Of a stretch of DNA of 64,000 nucleotides, positions 23,798 to 34,819 are shown one piece after another. A program made the translations under genes and the position numbers. Every line of letters starts with the position of its first letter. Position 1 is the first letter of the stretch. The notes beneath the pieces were generated by a model, which had not been told where the DNA came from, searched no databases, and was given only the letters and a program-made list of their open reading frames with translations. Origin of the DNA: Sequoia sempervirens (lineage: Eukaryota > Streptophyta > Pinopsida > Cupressales > Cupressaceae); assembly GCA_007258455.2 (NCBI GenBank), contig VDFB02321265.1:205727-269726 (forward strand), given 5' to 3'.

Positions 23798-24400
23798 GCG
23801 AAGGTGAAATTTCAAGTTTTTACCAATTGTTCTTTAGTAAATTAGGCACATAGTTTAATTAGAGGAGTCAACAAACCTTGTTTGGCGTGCTTGTGGAAGG
23901 ATATTTGATGTATCCAATCCCCTTGTGCCATTTGGCAATCCTGGGTGACGAGAAATCATAGCTTTCCAAGTCCTTTGAGTCACCCTATTTCCATTTTCTT
24001 AGTGGGACCTGCTTGGGGATTTCATCACCCCAAGGGACGATTCCAACCACGCGTACCAGCGGGGTATATAAAGGGGGGAGAGCAAAAGTTGTAACTCAAT
24101 CCAACCACGTTGTAATTGGCGAAGCGTTGGGATGACGTGAAGAGTTGGTCTGAGCCTTTAGTATCTCGCTAAGGTTCCCGACTCACGCTTGTAACAGGTT
24201 GGTGTTCACAGTTTGGGCCTCACGTACCGAGTGTATATCGAGGACTCCTTAGCAACTATGTTCGTCCTAGAGTAGAAGACTTTGTTGGCCATACCCGTTT
24301 CTACTAATCTTAGGGTTGTGTTGTCTGAATTATCTTTCTCGTGCAAAACCAGTCATTTTCAGTTTAGCCAAATCTTTTTGTCAATGTTTGCTATATTTTG
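23798..24400 (+). other. Unique leader segment with internal TATA box
   Basis: This less AT-rich stretch has no recognised ORF. A strong TATA element (24065-24072) is followed by a GC-containing segment with several CG dinucleotides. It may be a second promoter region inside the element body. Confidence 0.45.
24065..24072 (+). promoter_or_regulatory. Internal TATA box
   Basis: GGGGTATATAAAGGGGGGAG at 24061-24080 is close to the ideal plant TATA context (TATATAAA in a G-rich frame). It lies about 700 bp after the left LTR and 2.5 kb before the long ORF. Function is inferred from sequence alone. Confidence 0.5.
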
Positions 24401-24439
24401 GGTCCTTTGCCTTACTCATCCATCAAAAAATCAAGCTTA

Positions 24440-25080
24440 AACTTATCCTTTGGCAGACCTGACCTCATGCTATGGCGGATTTTCCTTGATAGACAGTCGT
24501 ATATGCCCCGCCATTTGCACATTGTAAGTCCGTTTTCCTCCGTTCGAGCGCCAATCTTCTTGATTTTTTGTGCTCTTTCTAACGACATATAACACTTCAT
24601 ACTTTTGAGCAACTTTTTCTCTGGTGGCAGACCTGACCTTATGCGGTGGCGGATTTGACCTTCTGCTCTTTCTTCTCGGGGCCACCATTTCCACACCATT
24701 TGTCTGATTAACTCTGTTCAAAGGTAGTTCTTCTCATTTTTTCGTTCTCTTTCCAACGGCATATAACACTTCATACTTTTGAGTAACTTTTTCTCCGGTG
24801 GCGGACCTAACCTCCGGTGGCGGACCTAACCTTCCGGTGGTGGACTTGACCTTTCGGTGGCAGAACTGACCTCTCCGGTGGCGAACTTGACCTTCTGGTG
24901 GCGGACCTGACCTTCCAGTGGTGGACGTGACCTCTCTGGTGGCAGACCTGACCTCTCCGGTGGCGGACCTGACCTCCCAGTGGCGGACCTGACCTCCGAT
25001 GGCAGACTTGACCTTCCGGTGGTGGACTTGACCCTCCGGTGGTGGACCTGACCTTATGCGGTGGCAGATTTGACCTTCTG
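24440..25080. repeat. 21-bp minisatellite array 2 with higher-order repeat
   Basis: The GGTGGCGGACCTGACC unit recurs in a dense array at about 24797-25077 (about 13 copies) and as one or two copies near 24453 and 24633. Flanking segments are also repeated: CATATAACACTTCATACTTTTGAG at about 24588 and 24760 (given here as two halves, CATATAACACTT and CATACTTTTGAG). A GGGGCC-CCATTTCCACACC segment recurs at about 24679 and 25094. So minisatellite plus flank form a higher-order repeat. Confidence 0.85.
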
Positions 25081-25254
25081 CTCTTTCTTCCCGGGGCCGC
25101 CATTTCCACACCGTTTATCCAATTGACTCCGTTCAAAGGCAGTTCTTCTCATTTTTTTGTGCTCTTTCCGATGATATATTCATACTTTTGAGAAGTTGGT
25201 CAGGCCACCTTTTCCTTCACCATCTGCCTCCTTGAGGGGGTATACCCTACCATT

Positions 25255-25860
25255 CTCATCCGTTTACTCATTCTGAGTAAACATTCATCCATTTCACATA
25301 TCCTTTCATCATTCTGAACTCTCGTTCTGTCATTTTGATCATCTGTTTACTCATTTCGAGTAAACGTTCATCCATTTAGCACATCCTTTCATCATTCTGA
25401 ACTCTGGTTCCATCATTCTGATCATCCGTTTACTCATTTTGAGTAAACGTTCATCCATTTGACACATCCTTTCATCATTATGAACTTTGGTTCTATCATT
25501 CTGATCATCGATTTACTCATTCCGAGTAAACATTCATCCATTTAACACATCCTTTCATCATTCTGAACTCTGGTTCCATCATTCTGATCATCTGTTTACT
25601 CATTTTGAGTAAACATTCATCCATTTAACACATCCTTTCATCATTCCAAACTCTCGTTCTATCGTTTCACTCATCCGTTTACTCATTCTGAGTAAACTCT
25701 CACCCATTTAACACATCCTTTCATCATTATGAACTCTCGTTCTGTCATTTCGCTCATCTGTTTACTCGTTCTAAGTAAACTCTCATCCATTTAGCACATC
25801 CTTTCATCATTTTGAACTATCATTTTGATCATTCGTTTACTCGTTCTGAGCAATCTATCA
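25255..25860. repeat. 83-bp tandem array with a palindrome in each unit
   Basis: Eight units of about 82-84 bp start near 25262, 25344, 25428, 25510, 25594, 25677, 25760 and 25833. Each carries GTTTACTCA, three bases, then TGAGTAAAC or a close variant, a 9-bp inverted repeat. ATTCATCCATTT and CATCCTTTCATCATT fill the rest. The last unit and the tail to about 25990 are more degenerate. Confidence 0.92.
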
Positions 25861-25989
25861 TCCATTTTGAGCCTTCATTCATCTTCTTGTTTCGAGAATC
25901 TTTCATCTATTGTGAGCAGTCATTTACTCGTTCCGAATAGTCGTTCATCTGTTCCAATCAATCATCTAGTCATTTTGAGTAATCATTTA

Positions 25990-26585
25990 TTCATCCATTT
26001 CTATCATCCATTTCTCCAATCAAATCATCTTTTTCCCCATCCAAATCCCCTGAACTTCGTCTCGGGTTATTAGCCAAATTGACCTAAGTGTCTGATCTGA
26101 TCGTCCTCATCAACATTTGCTTAGGATTGTCATCCATCCTAAGTTAATCATCATTGGCCCAATCAATTCACCTTCAATCTCAAGGTGGATTTGGTGCTGC
26201 AATCATCCATTTATCCTTTAATCCGATCAATCAGTATCCTAAGTCATCTAAGATAATCTCTGAATGGGATTTGTAGTCTCTTTCGTCATCCATCAGTCGA
26301 TCTTATCAATCAATCATCGATCGATCTTATCCAATCCAATCCAATCGCATTCCTATCCAATCACATACGACCCAATCAATCTACTTCCATCTTGAGGCAG
26401 ATTCGGTGTCGTAATCATCCTTTGATAATAAAATCTGATCATCAAAATCAATCCCATCATATCATCCAATCATCCTAATCTGAGCTTTAATCCAATCCCG
26501 ATCTGAGCTTGTCCAAAATCCTAATTTGAGCTTTAGTCCATTTCCATCCAAAATCTTTATCCATCATCTTTATCCTTTCATCATC
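25990..26585 (+). other. ATC-rich leader before the long ORF
   Basis: The stretch is rich in CAATC/CATCC runs. Two similar segments (near 26170-26260 and 26385-26430) share an AATCTCAAGGTGGATTTGG-like motif. No ORF or known signal was seen. It probably forms the leader of the ORF at 26586. Confidence 0.45.
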
Positions 26586-29212
26586 ATGAATTCTTATCCT
26601 CCATCAATAGTGGTCAAGGGAAACCCTAATTACGTCAACAACGATAATGAAAGTCTTGTTGATCAAGAGGTATACGACATAGATCCCCTTGACACTATCA
26701 TTGCTAGTAAGCTTTCTCCACCCACATTCCAAAACCCAATCACCCCATCGAGTTGTCCCATCATGTCTTCATCTATGCCTAATCACACTCCTTATGCTAC
26801 CTTTGACAAGGGATGTCCACCATATCCATCATATCCTTCATCTACATCATCCCCTTATCCTAGTTTTCCATCACAATACCCCTATCTTGATCCCCCATCC
26901 ACATCCTCTTATCTCAATCCTTCATCCACATGTACCCACTACCCTAATCTTCCATACCAATCCGCTCAGCCTAATCCTACATTCACACCTTCCTATCCTA
27001 GTCAAACACACCCATCAACTTACCCTAATCCAACATCCACATCTCCCTATATTAATCCAACACTTGCATCTTCCCATCCTAATCCACCATCCCAATACCT
27101 TTATTACAACACGCCGCCCATATCTTCTACCAATGATCCACCGTCCATGTCATCCTATCCTAATTCCCCATGCCCATATCCTTACCTTAATCCTCCATCC
27201 AGTCTTAATCTTCCATCTAATCCTAGTCCACTAATCCATAAACCTTCATCCACTCCCACCTCGCCATCTCAGCCTAGCGTATTCAAATTTCTCCAAGGAC
27301 TTATAACAAAGGAACATCCCCCACTCCACACATTGCAGTTGTGGAACCATGCCATCCCAACCCATCATCCATGGTCGTTAGTGACGAGACCCTTCTCCAT
27401 CCAACACCTATCATTGATGATACCATCACATCCTCTGAATCCACTGAGTCCCCATCTCCTACCATCACATCCTCTGAATCCACTAAGTCCCCATCTCCTA
27501 CCATCACATCCTCTGAATCCATTGAACCCCCATCTCCTACCATCACATCCTCTGAATCCGTTGAACATCCACCTCCTACTCCAAGAGTCATCGAACCCAT
27601 CGACGACGCCCAAATCCATTTTGATGACTGCATCGAATCCTCCATCCTTTCATCTCCCCAAATTGAAGAGTCTCTCCAACACTCTGTCATCCTTCCATCC
27701 ACATAAGATGCATCATGCCAAGAGTCTAATCCAAAGCATGCCAACATATCCCCTCCTCCAGATCAAGATCCTACCATCCCATCTATCCTACCGCAAGATC
27801 ACAGTCCCCCATCCATTCCATCCCATGATCCTCTTGACATTCAAGATTCTACCGCTCCATCTCTGTCTCCATTGCATGAGCCTGCTACCACAAAATCAGA
27901 CCCTATCATATCCCCTACTCCCTCTCCAGATACCACCCATCCAAATGCTGCTATCCCATCATCTCCTTCTCAGGATCCCCCATCATCGCTTAAAAATGCT
28001 ATTCCCACACTGCTTGCATATCCCCTTGGTACTCTCACATTCTTCCATGGTGGCCTCCTTGCAGAAGAAAAACATAGAGTATATACCACCCATCATCCCC
28101 CACCGAATAATGGACTTGCATCATGTTTTCAGAATAACAAAAATCCTATCATGGATCAAATGCTCAAGAACATGAACTATCAAGGAAAAGGTATAGGCCT
28201 TCACGAGCAAGGTATTTTAGAGCCCATCCAAGTCAAAGAACAAATCTGCATGCAAGGTCTTGGATCTATTCCCCAAGACTCACAATCTAAACACGTTGGT
28301 ATAACCTCTAGACGTACTCAACGAGCCTTTTCCAAAAGAAATGTCGGCTCTTCCCATCGCTCCACCAAATCATATGTTGCAATCCCTCCTCCTCTATCGT
28401 ATCACCTCAAAACAACCGTCCATATTCCTCCTTCATCTGCTCCATCCACCATCTCCCGTCCTTCATCTACTCTATCCATCTTGGGTCTGTATATCCCAAG
28501 ATCACCTCCTCCATCTCATCCTTTCACCCATCCAACACCTATCCATGTCATCCATCATAAACATCCCTCTCGCATGTCCCATAATCAGGATCAACAAAGG
28601 CACATACCTACACATCCTCCATCTACACGTAATCCCCATACTCCTACCTCCATTGCTCCACATCGTCCATCCCCTCACACCCATCCCATTGCTAATAAAA
28701 GCACTTTGGATGCTAACATAAAAATGCATAAATCCAAATATCCACATAATTCTAAAGCTTCCCATGTCCCCTCTAAAAGACATGGTAAAGAAAAGAAAAA
28801 CAAAATCCAAAATCAAAATCAAATATATAGCTCGCAAAGAGCCACCAAAGAAAAGATCAAAACCATGTGGATCCCAAAGAAAAAAGATGCAATGCCATCA
28901 AATGAAAAATCTGTAAGAACATCCAAAGTTGCTAATCCAAAAGCTAATCATTCTCATCCACCCTCTCCTAAATCTATTTTGGGTCCCTATGTCCCAAAAT
29001 TCACAATTCCATCTCCTCCATTATCCCCACATTCTCCATCCATTAATCCTCTTATCTTTTCACATCCACCACCACATGTGCCAATGTTGGTCCTGAACAC
29101 ATCTCCCCATCACATATCCACCCCATCATTCCATCCATACCCCTTGCAACATCCCATCCATGATCCCATGTATCTCCCCTCTCAAATCCCTCTAATTCAT
29201 CCTTTTGCATAA
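26586..29212 (+). pseudogene. Pro/Ser-rich ORF with G-patch motif, frameshifted
   Basis: I chose the ATG at 26586 (MNSYPPSIVVKG); an in-frame TTG upstream is less likely. The first frame carries an acidic segment (about residues 15-40) and a long Pro/Ser/Tyr-rich region to about 27310. There the sense shifts by one frame: from about 27320 the sensible reading is PHIAVVEPCHPNPSS, then a 14-residue TITSSES repeat, with a stop at 27704. The same frame then runs on to 29212. At about 28150-28275 it has a G-patch: NMNYQGKGIGLHEQGILEPI then GLG, with the spaced glycines of that RNA-binding motif. A basic KKNKIQNQNQ-type tail and two similar ILGxYxPxxxxPSPP segments (about 28480 and 28978) follow. 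Composite length is about 875 codons. G-patches occur in some retroelement polyproteins; no protease or RT is joined here. Confidence 0.75.
27424..27575 (+). repeat. 42-bp in-frame coding repeat (TITSSES)
   Basis: Four copies of a 42-bp unit encode ITSSES followed by T/I/V, E/K, then SPSPT or near variants. The period is a multiple of three, so the frame holds. It supports the second frame as the real coding frame in this part. Confidence 0.85.
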
Positions 29213-31776
29213 TCCATTTATCCTAAGGTTGTACCAACATCCAATAGTCGGTTCGAACATGAGCTCTTAATACCTCATATGGAACTTGATGCTTGAGTCC
29301 TTCATCCATATTCTTATCGCATGTCTTCTAAATCCACTTATTCGCCTCCCTATCCTTATCCATCTTCTTCCGCATGCTATCCAAAAAGTCAAAAAAATAC
29401 AAGAAATCAAAAATCAAAAATCAAAAAATAAAATAGTAAAGAGAAATAATTCGTCCAATGGTGAAAACTTGGCAAACAAGCACCTTGGATAAGTACCATG
29501 ATGAAAACCTAGAAAACAGGCATCATGCGTAAATCTCCATCTGCACTTGGGGGCAACTTCCTGATTTGCGTCCCCTCCATCCACTTTGCTTCCAGCTATG
29601 CACCAGTCTCCATCCTATACATCATTTTCATTCATCCTCTCCATCCTCCCTATCTTACAGATTTTTCTTGGCATATCTCACTTATCCCCATTCTTCTAGC
29701 CTCCTTGTGATCTTGGTAACAATTAGGGGCAAACATATAAGCATGCTTTGGACACCTCTTAGCATACATTCCCCTCATCCGCACACTATCCTAATCCTCA
29801 TTCACACTTGTCTATCTTCCTTATCCACCCATCATGCTACCTTCCATCTCCCTTCCTTATCCATGCATCATATCTTCATCCATCTCACTCTTTTATCTTC
29901 CCATCCACTTGTCTTCCATCCTTCCTTCCTCCCCGCACATGACATATCTAGAGTGGGGGCATCTATCTTCCTTTATGATATAGTCCTTGGAAACATCATT
30001 CATTCCATCACACCAATTTGTTCCATTTTCCTATCCTTATCTTCCCATCCCTCCACACAATCCTTATATCCATCTCCCTATCCTTATCTTCCTATCCTTC
30101 CATCATGGCATCCATTTTCATCTATCCATCCGGTAACCTTTTCCTCATCCAAATCCTTATCTTCCTATCCATCAATCCAACCAGTCTTTTTCATCTCCAA
30201 TTCCTTACCTTCCTATCCATCCCTACCTATCTCCCCCATCCTTTTCATCTTCCCATCCTTGTCTCCTTCTCCTCATCCCATCTTATAATCCCTTGTCATT
30301 GGTATCTAGCTATAGCCTACTATCTCATCATTCATCATCTCATCATTCATCTATCCCTCCTATCATCCTCCCAAATCCTCTTTTGATGACTTGGATAACT
30401 ATCCCATCCCTAAGCTTCGTGATCACCATCATCCTCCGATCCAATCTAATAGGTCTATCTTGTCTCATCCTATTGGTCCCACCATTTTCTCTGTTGGTCA
30501 TCCTTTTTCCATCACTTGTCTTTGGCCTTCTGTCGAACTATGTTGCTTTCACGTAAGCAAGGTCAATCATTTGATCCACCCCTGGGGTTCCATCCATCAT
30601 CGATCTATATTGTCCACTTTTCTCCTGTTCTCCATCCTATCTTGGTCATCCATCAAAATCTCCATCATGGTCTGTCGTCAACCTTTTATCGAACTACGAG
30701 GGCTCTGCGCTTCCATGTAGGCAAGGCTAATCTTTGATCGGCCCCTAAGCTCCTAGGTCACTAGGATGTGTTAGTCTCCTATCTTGTGTCATGTCTCTCA
30801 TGTCGTGTCATCGAGCTATGCCCTTGTCTAGCTGGATCTTAACAAATGAGATTCACTTGTACCATCGGATCCAATCAGTTTTAAATATCCTACGTCATAT
30901 CAATCTTTTAGTTTAGTATCCATCATCGGTCTCCATAGGATGCATCCTTCCTAACAGACCTCATCAATCCCAACCATCCTCGTGATCCTATGGTAAAGGA
31001 TGTTTGAAATTGAGTGCAATCTTTTGATGCTTTTGGATTTTGTTTATCATTTGAGCTCCCTATCATCACTTGTCATGGTCGCCTTGATCCATCATATCAT
31101 GGTGTGCTTTGACTAGTCAACATAGGGGTGTATCTTGATCTTTTCTTTGTCTTCTCAGTTGTCCCATGTAGTACCCACCAAGATCCCTGAGGTCTTGTGT
31201 TACGCTGGGGCATCTTTGTGTGCTTGTGGTTATCCCAATACCTGGCCCGACCAAGGTCACCATGACTTTGGGGTGTTGGGATAGCCTTCTTGTTTGTTAT
31301 GTTTGTTTTATGCATTAGACACTAATCTACCTTGGTTCTTCATACCTTGGTGTCTCGTGTCTTATGCTATAGCAAAAATCAGTGCTCCAACAATGGAAAA
31401 TTGCATTTGGATTGCATTTCACTTTCCATTCCATCCTCTTGCATATATCCCCCATCTATTTGTGCTTCATCCATCTCCTCCCGCTTATCCTTCCACTTGG
31501 AATTTAAAATTCCTTCTCTCATCCCATCACTTTGCATCATCTTTTTCATCTCCCCTTGCATCATCTCATCCATTTCGAGAGCACACCCGTGTTCTCTTGA
31601 GCCCGTATGTCCTCTCGAGGGGGCATCCTTCATCCCTTAATCCCTAATTTTCATCACCTTTTCCCTTCCTAGTCACTCCTTTGAATGACTGGGGCATCTT
31701 TTCCAATCTAACCATCTTCTTCTAGGTTCTCTATTTTAATATTCTTTGAAATGATGCTACTTTGTAACACCATCTC
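29213..31776. other. CT-rich 3' body of the G-patch element
   Basis: Rich in CATCC, TTATCTTCC and similar runs (about 29560-30400), then less biased sequence. Open frames here look like low-complexity artefacts. A segment TCGAACTA...GCAAGGC/TCAAT...GATC occurs at about 30533-30580 and again at about 30690-30740. No domain was recognised. Confidence 0.6.
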
Positions 31777-31790
31777 AAAGAGGGGCAAAA
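31777..31790 (+). promoter_or_regulatory. Polypurine tract of the G-patch element
   Basis: AAAGAGGGGCAAAA abuts the right LTR at 31791. It sets the element as plus strand. Confidence 0.8.
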
Positions 31791-33138
31791 TGTAGACACC
31801 TAAATTTGGACATTTAATTTATCCAAATTTATCCCTTTTCATCTAAGCATCCCCTTATCTGCATTAATTAAGTAATACTGCTATTATTTAATTAATAACT
31901 TTAATTCTCCCAAATCCCTAAAGTATTTAATCAATAATACCTTATCTCTTTAATCCTCCTTCCATCAAATGAATTAATAAAATAGGACATTTATTTAATT
32001 CCTCATATGTTACATCCTCCATCTTTTATTATCTAATCTTAATCCTTCTTCTAATCTCATCATTAGGATGTGCACATGCCTAATCCTTGATTAGGAGGTG
32101 TCATATCCTCCAACTTTTGCAAGTTGGCCTCTAATATTTCTTAGCCACCTAACCTTCCTCTAACCCCTCATCAACTTGTCTAATCACCCCCTTTAGTCAA
32201 CTCTTCCCATCCCCCAAGGAATTTTTAATTCCTTTTGTCTTCCCAAAGTCCTTTGAGGAATTTTTAATTCCACTCTCATCTTTCAAGGAATATTAAATTC
32301 CTTTTCTCTTCCCCATGTCATTTATGACATGTGCCCTTGGTCAACCTTATTAAAGGCCTTCCCCTTTTGGACAAGGCACTCCACTTCCCCATGTGAATTT
32401 TTAATTCACTTTTTAATCCCCCAATGCACTCAAAAGGAATTTTTAATTCCTTCACTTCTTCCCACATGTCCTCTCTTTATTCTTTATTCTTTCCCCTCTC
32501 CCCATAAGGATATTTGAGGAATTTTTAATTCCTCACATGTCCTCTCACCCACATGGGACAAGGACATCATTTATGAGGATATCTTGACCAAATCCCTATG
32601 GTCCTTTGAAGTACATCCATGTCATGTACTTCCCTTACACCTCATGTCCACCTCATCTTTCTTAAGCCTCTCCCCTTGCCACATGTCAAGATGTGAGGGC
32701 TTGTGAGTTTTCAACTCACCATAGCCCTACATCTTGGCCATGTTGGGATCAATCTCAACTGTCCATTTCTTCTTGGAATTCTCAAAATTCCTATAAATAC
32801 CCCCTCTTTTCTCTCATTAAGGGGGAAATTTTTGCTAGCCAAACTCTTGCAATTTTATTTCTCAATCTACACTTAGCCATTTTCATGCTTTCATCCATTT
32901 CCATCCATCCTCACATCATCATCTAGTTTGCATATCTTGCCATCCAAGGAGCATACACATCAAAGATCAAAGGGCCAACCAAAGGATCAATTCGACACAA
33001 GGTATAAAGTTTCATTTGTTGTTTTTATCTTGTGTTGACTCCAACTTAGGCTAATCTTGAGGTGTAGGTTGTTTTGGTGTTTATTTGCACTCTTTAGTTT
33101 GTTGCTCATTTTCTAACGCATATATTCAACCTATCACA
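31791..33138 (+). repeat. Right LTR of the G-patch element
   Basis: TGTAGACACC to CCTATCACA, 1348 bp, pairs with 22014-23360. The duplication TTACC follows at 33139-33143 and copia integrase coding resumes. Confidence 0.95.
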
Positions 33139-33578
33139 TTACCAATTGAAGGAACATCTATAGGCCCAAATACATCATAATGAATAAGATCCAATACACC
33201 ACAAGATTTATGAGAACTCAAGTAAAACTGAACACAATTTTGTTTTCCATAAATGCAGTGCTCACAGAAATCGAATTCAAGATTACAATTAGGAAAACCT
33301 TCAATAAGGTTTTTATTTTTCAAGGTCCTTAGACCCTTTTCTCCAATGTGGCCAAGTTTCTGGTGCCATAACATAGTTTTCTCTATAGGTAACTTTGTCA
33401 TGGAAGAAAGAGCACCCTTGGGTACCCAAAAGTCATAACTATTTGTTGAAGGTGAAACCCTCACTTCTACAAACTTTATTTTCATAGAAGTACTATTGCA
33501 CTCAACAGTGCATGCATCAAGCTTATGCAATGTCCCATATATGAAACCTCTAACAATCACCATAGCACCTCTAACCAT
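33139..33578 (-). pseudogene. copia pre-integrase and integrase N-terminus
   Basis: The minus-strand frame contains LWHQKLGHIGEKGLRTLKNK (about 33320-33380), the GAG-pre-integrase block that leads into the zinc-binding region. CEHCIYGKQ supplies the Cys pair. LIHYDVFGPIDVPSIG carries the first catalytic Asp and ends at the insertion point. The rest of integrase is at 21750-22013. The frame is open over 150 codons. Confidence 0.9.
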
Positions 33579-33605
33579 CTTGCATCTTGCATCATAAAAT
33601 ACTAC

Positions 33606-34100
33606 CTAGACAACCGCATCTATTAGTTTACTCACAAATAACAAATTTTGTGCTAATCCAGTGATATTCAACACACCAATAATCTTTTTTATTCTACCAT
33701 CAAGAAACATGATTTTAACTTTCCCACAACCAACAATGTCTAAATGAGAATCATCACCCAAGTACACCTTACCTCCATCAAATTCTTCATATTCACAAAA
33801 CCAATCTCTATTAAAGGTCATATGAAAAGATGCACCTAAGTCAATTAACCATGCATCATTGCATGCAAAAGTTGCCAAAGCAGTAATGAATGTGTCACCA
33901 TCTTCCTTCTCGGACTCAGAATCAGAATCAAATTTCTTCTTTTTCTTTTTCTTTTCTTCCTTGCATTCCTTATGAACATGTCCAGGCTTACCGCAATTCT
34001 AGCAAATAACTTTGGACTTTCCAAGAGATTTAGATCTCCCCTTGGACTTGGATTTTTCATGCTTCTCATTATTCTTTCCTTTTTCCTTAGGTCTTCCATG
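33606..34100 (-). pseudogene. copia zinc knuckle and aspartic protease
   Basis: The knuckle reads C, stop, NCGKPGHVHKEC (about 33965-34005), a CX2CX4HX4C motif with one stop inside. A Lys-rich tract and the protease follow: ACNDAWLIDLGASFHMTFN at about 33815-33870, where the usual catalytic DSGAS reads DLGAS. GDDSHLDIVGCGKV and LLFVSKLIDA are the later protease blocks. The protease would cut the gag-pol polyprotein. The Ser-to-Leu change beside the catalytic Asp probably harms activity. Confidence 0.87.
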
Positions 34101-34141
34101 AAAATTTAGGGCCTCCTTGGTAGTGATGGATACCTTCCTCC

Positions 34142-34698
34142 TCATCTCTTCATAAAGAAAGAACACACCACATCTCTAGTCTTCAATATAAAAATAGTAC
34201 TCCCAATAACCATAACAAGAGAATCCCATGAATCAGGCAAAGAACAAAGCAAGATATGACATTTCTCATCCTCATCCATTTTGAAACCAACTAATTCCAA
34301 TTTAGCCACCAACATATTGAATGCTTCTAGGTGGTATGTGATTGTTCCATCCTCTTCCATTCTCAAGGAATACAACTTCTTCCTCAAGAAAATATTGTTC
34401 ACTAAATATTTGTCCTGATACATCTCACCAAGCTTCTTCCACAGTTTCTGTGTAGACTTCTCTTCATGGAAATTAATTAAAATAAAGCTATCAAGCACAA
34501 TCTGATTAGACCTTTGGCTTTACGGTCCATAAAATCATATTGAGCAACTTGAGTAGGATATGTAGGCCTTGAAACATTCTCATCAACAACATTCGACAAA
34601 TCTCGATCTATCAACAAATCCTTCATCTTTAGCTTCCACATCTCAAAATTATTTCCAAAAAAATTCTCCACCTCTATTCTCCCTGATGAACTTGCCAT
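34142..34698 (-). pseudogene. copia gag
   Basis: The start at 34698 opens MASSSGRIEVENFFGNNFEMW, with the W of the copia gag signature, then KDLLID. A frameshift near 34480-34500 moves to a second frame with KLWKKLGEMYQDKYLVN, LYSLRMEEDGTITYHLEAFN and LLCSLPDSWDSLV, all standard UBN2-type gag blocks. Gag forms the particle. The break would end translation at about 73 residues. Confidence 0.9.
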
Positions 34699-34805
34699 AT
34701 AAAAATTCCTACAACATCACAAAGTGTCTTTTACACAAGGTCCCACTCAAATATGGATTAGTTAAAAAAACCCAACTACCCACAACTAAAACCAAAGGCG
34801 ATCAA

Positions 34806-34817
34806 GCTCTGATACCA
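34806..34817 (-). promoter_or_regulatory. Primer-binding site of the copia element
   Basis: The minus strand reads TGGTATCAGAGC, two bases from the LTR. It is a perfect tRNA-Met type site. Confidence 0.9.
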
Positions 34818-34819
34818 CT

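Larger units (their letters stand above)
22014..33138 (+). mobile_element. 11.1 kb non-autonomous LTR element with G-patch ORF
   Basis: Near-identical LTRs (22014-23360 and 31791-33138) are flanked by the perfect duplication TTACC. The copia integrase frame is restored if the insert and one duplication are removed. A polypurine tract (AAAGAGGGGCAAAA) precedes the right LTR, so the element is plus strand. The 8.4 kb body carries GC-richer minisatellites, an internal TATA box, an 83-bp palindromic array, a Pro/Ser-rich to G-patch ORF and a CT-rich region. No reverse transcriptase, RNase H or integrase was seen on either strand. The large body and primer-region motif suggest a derivative of Tat-like gypsy elements, which is inference. 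Confidence 0.9.

Noticed and set aside
23440..25136. Open frames of 60-125 codons on the minus strand across the minisatellites
   Set aside because: They repeat the 21-bp unit as peptides and arise because the period is near a multiple of three. There is no start context or domain.
25255..25860. A CRISPR-like array, because palindromic repeats recur at even spacing
   Set aside because: The whole 83-bp unit is repeated, so there are no variable spacers. The context is a plant LTR element and no cas genes are present.
27301..28837. Minus-strand frames of 84-148 codons under the G-patch ORF
   Set aside because: They are mirror images of the Pro/Ser-rich and 42-bp repeats. The plus strand has the acidic N-terminus and G-patch that make sense as protein.
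29566..30737. Plus-strand frames up to 240 codons
   Set aside because: The sequence is CT-rich low complexity (Ser/Leu/Pro/His runs) with several overlapping frames equally open and no motif.
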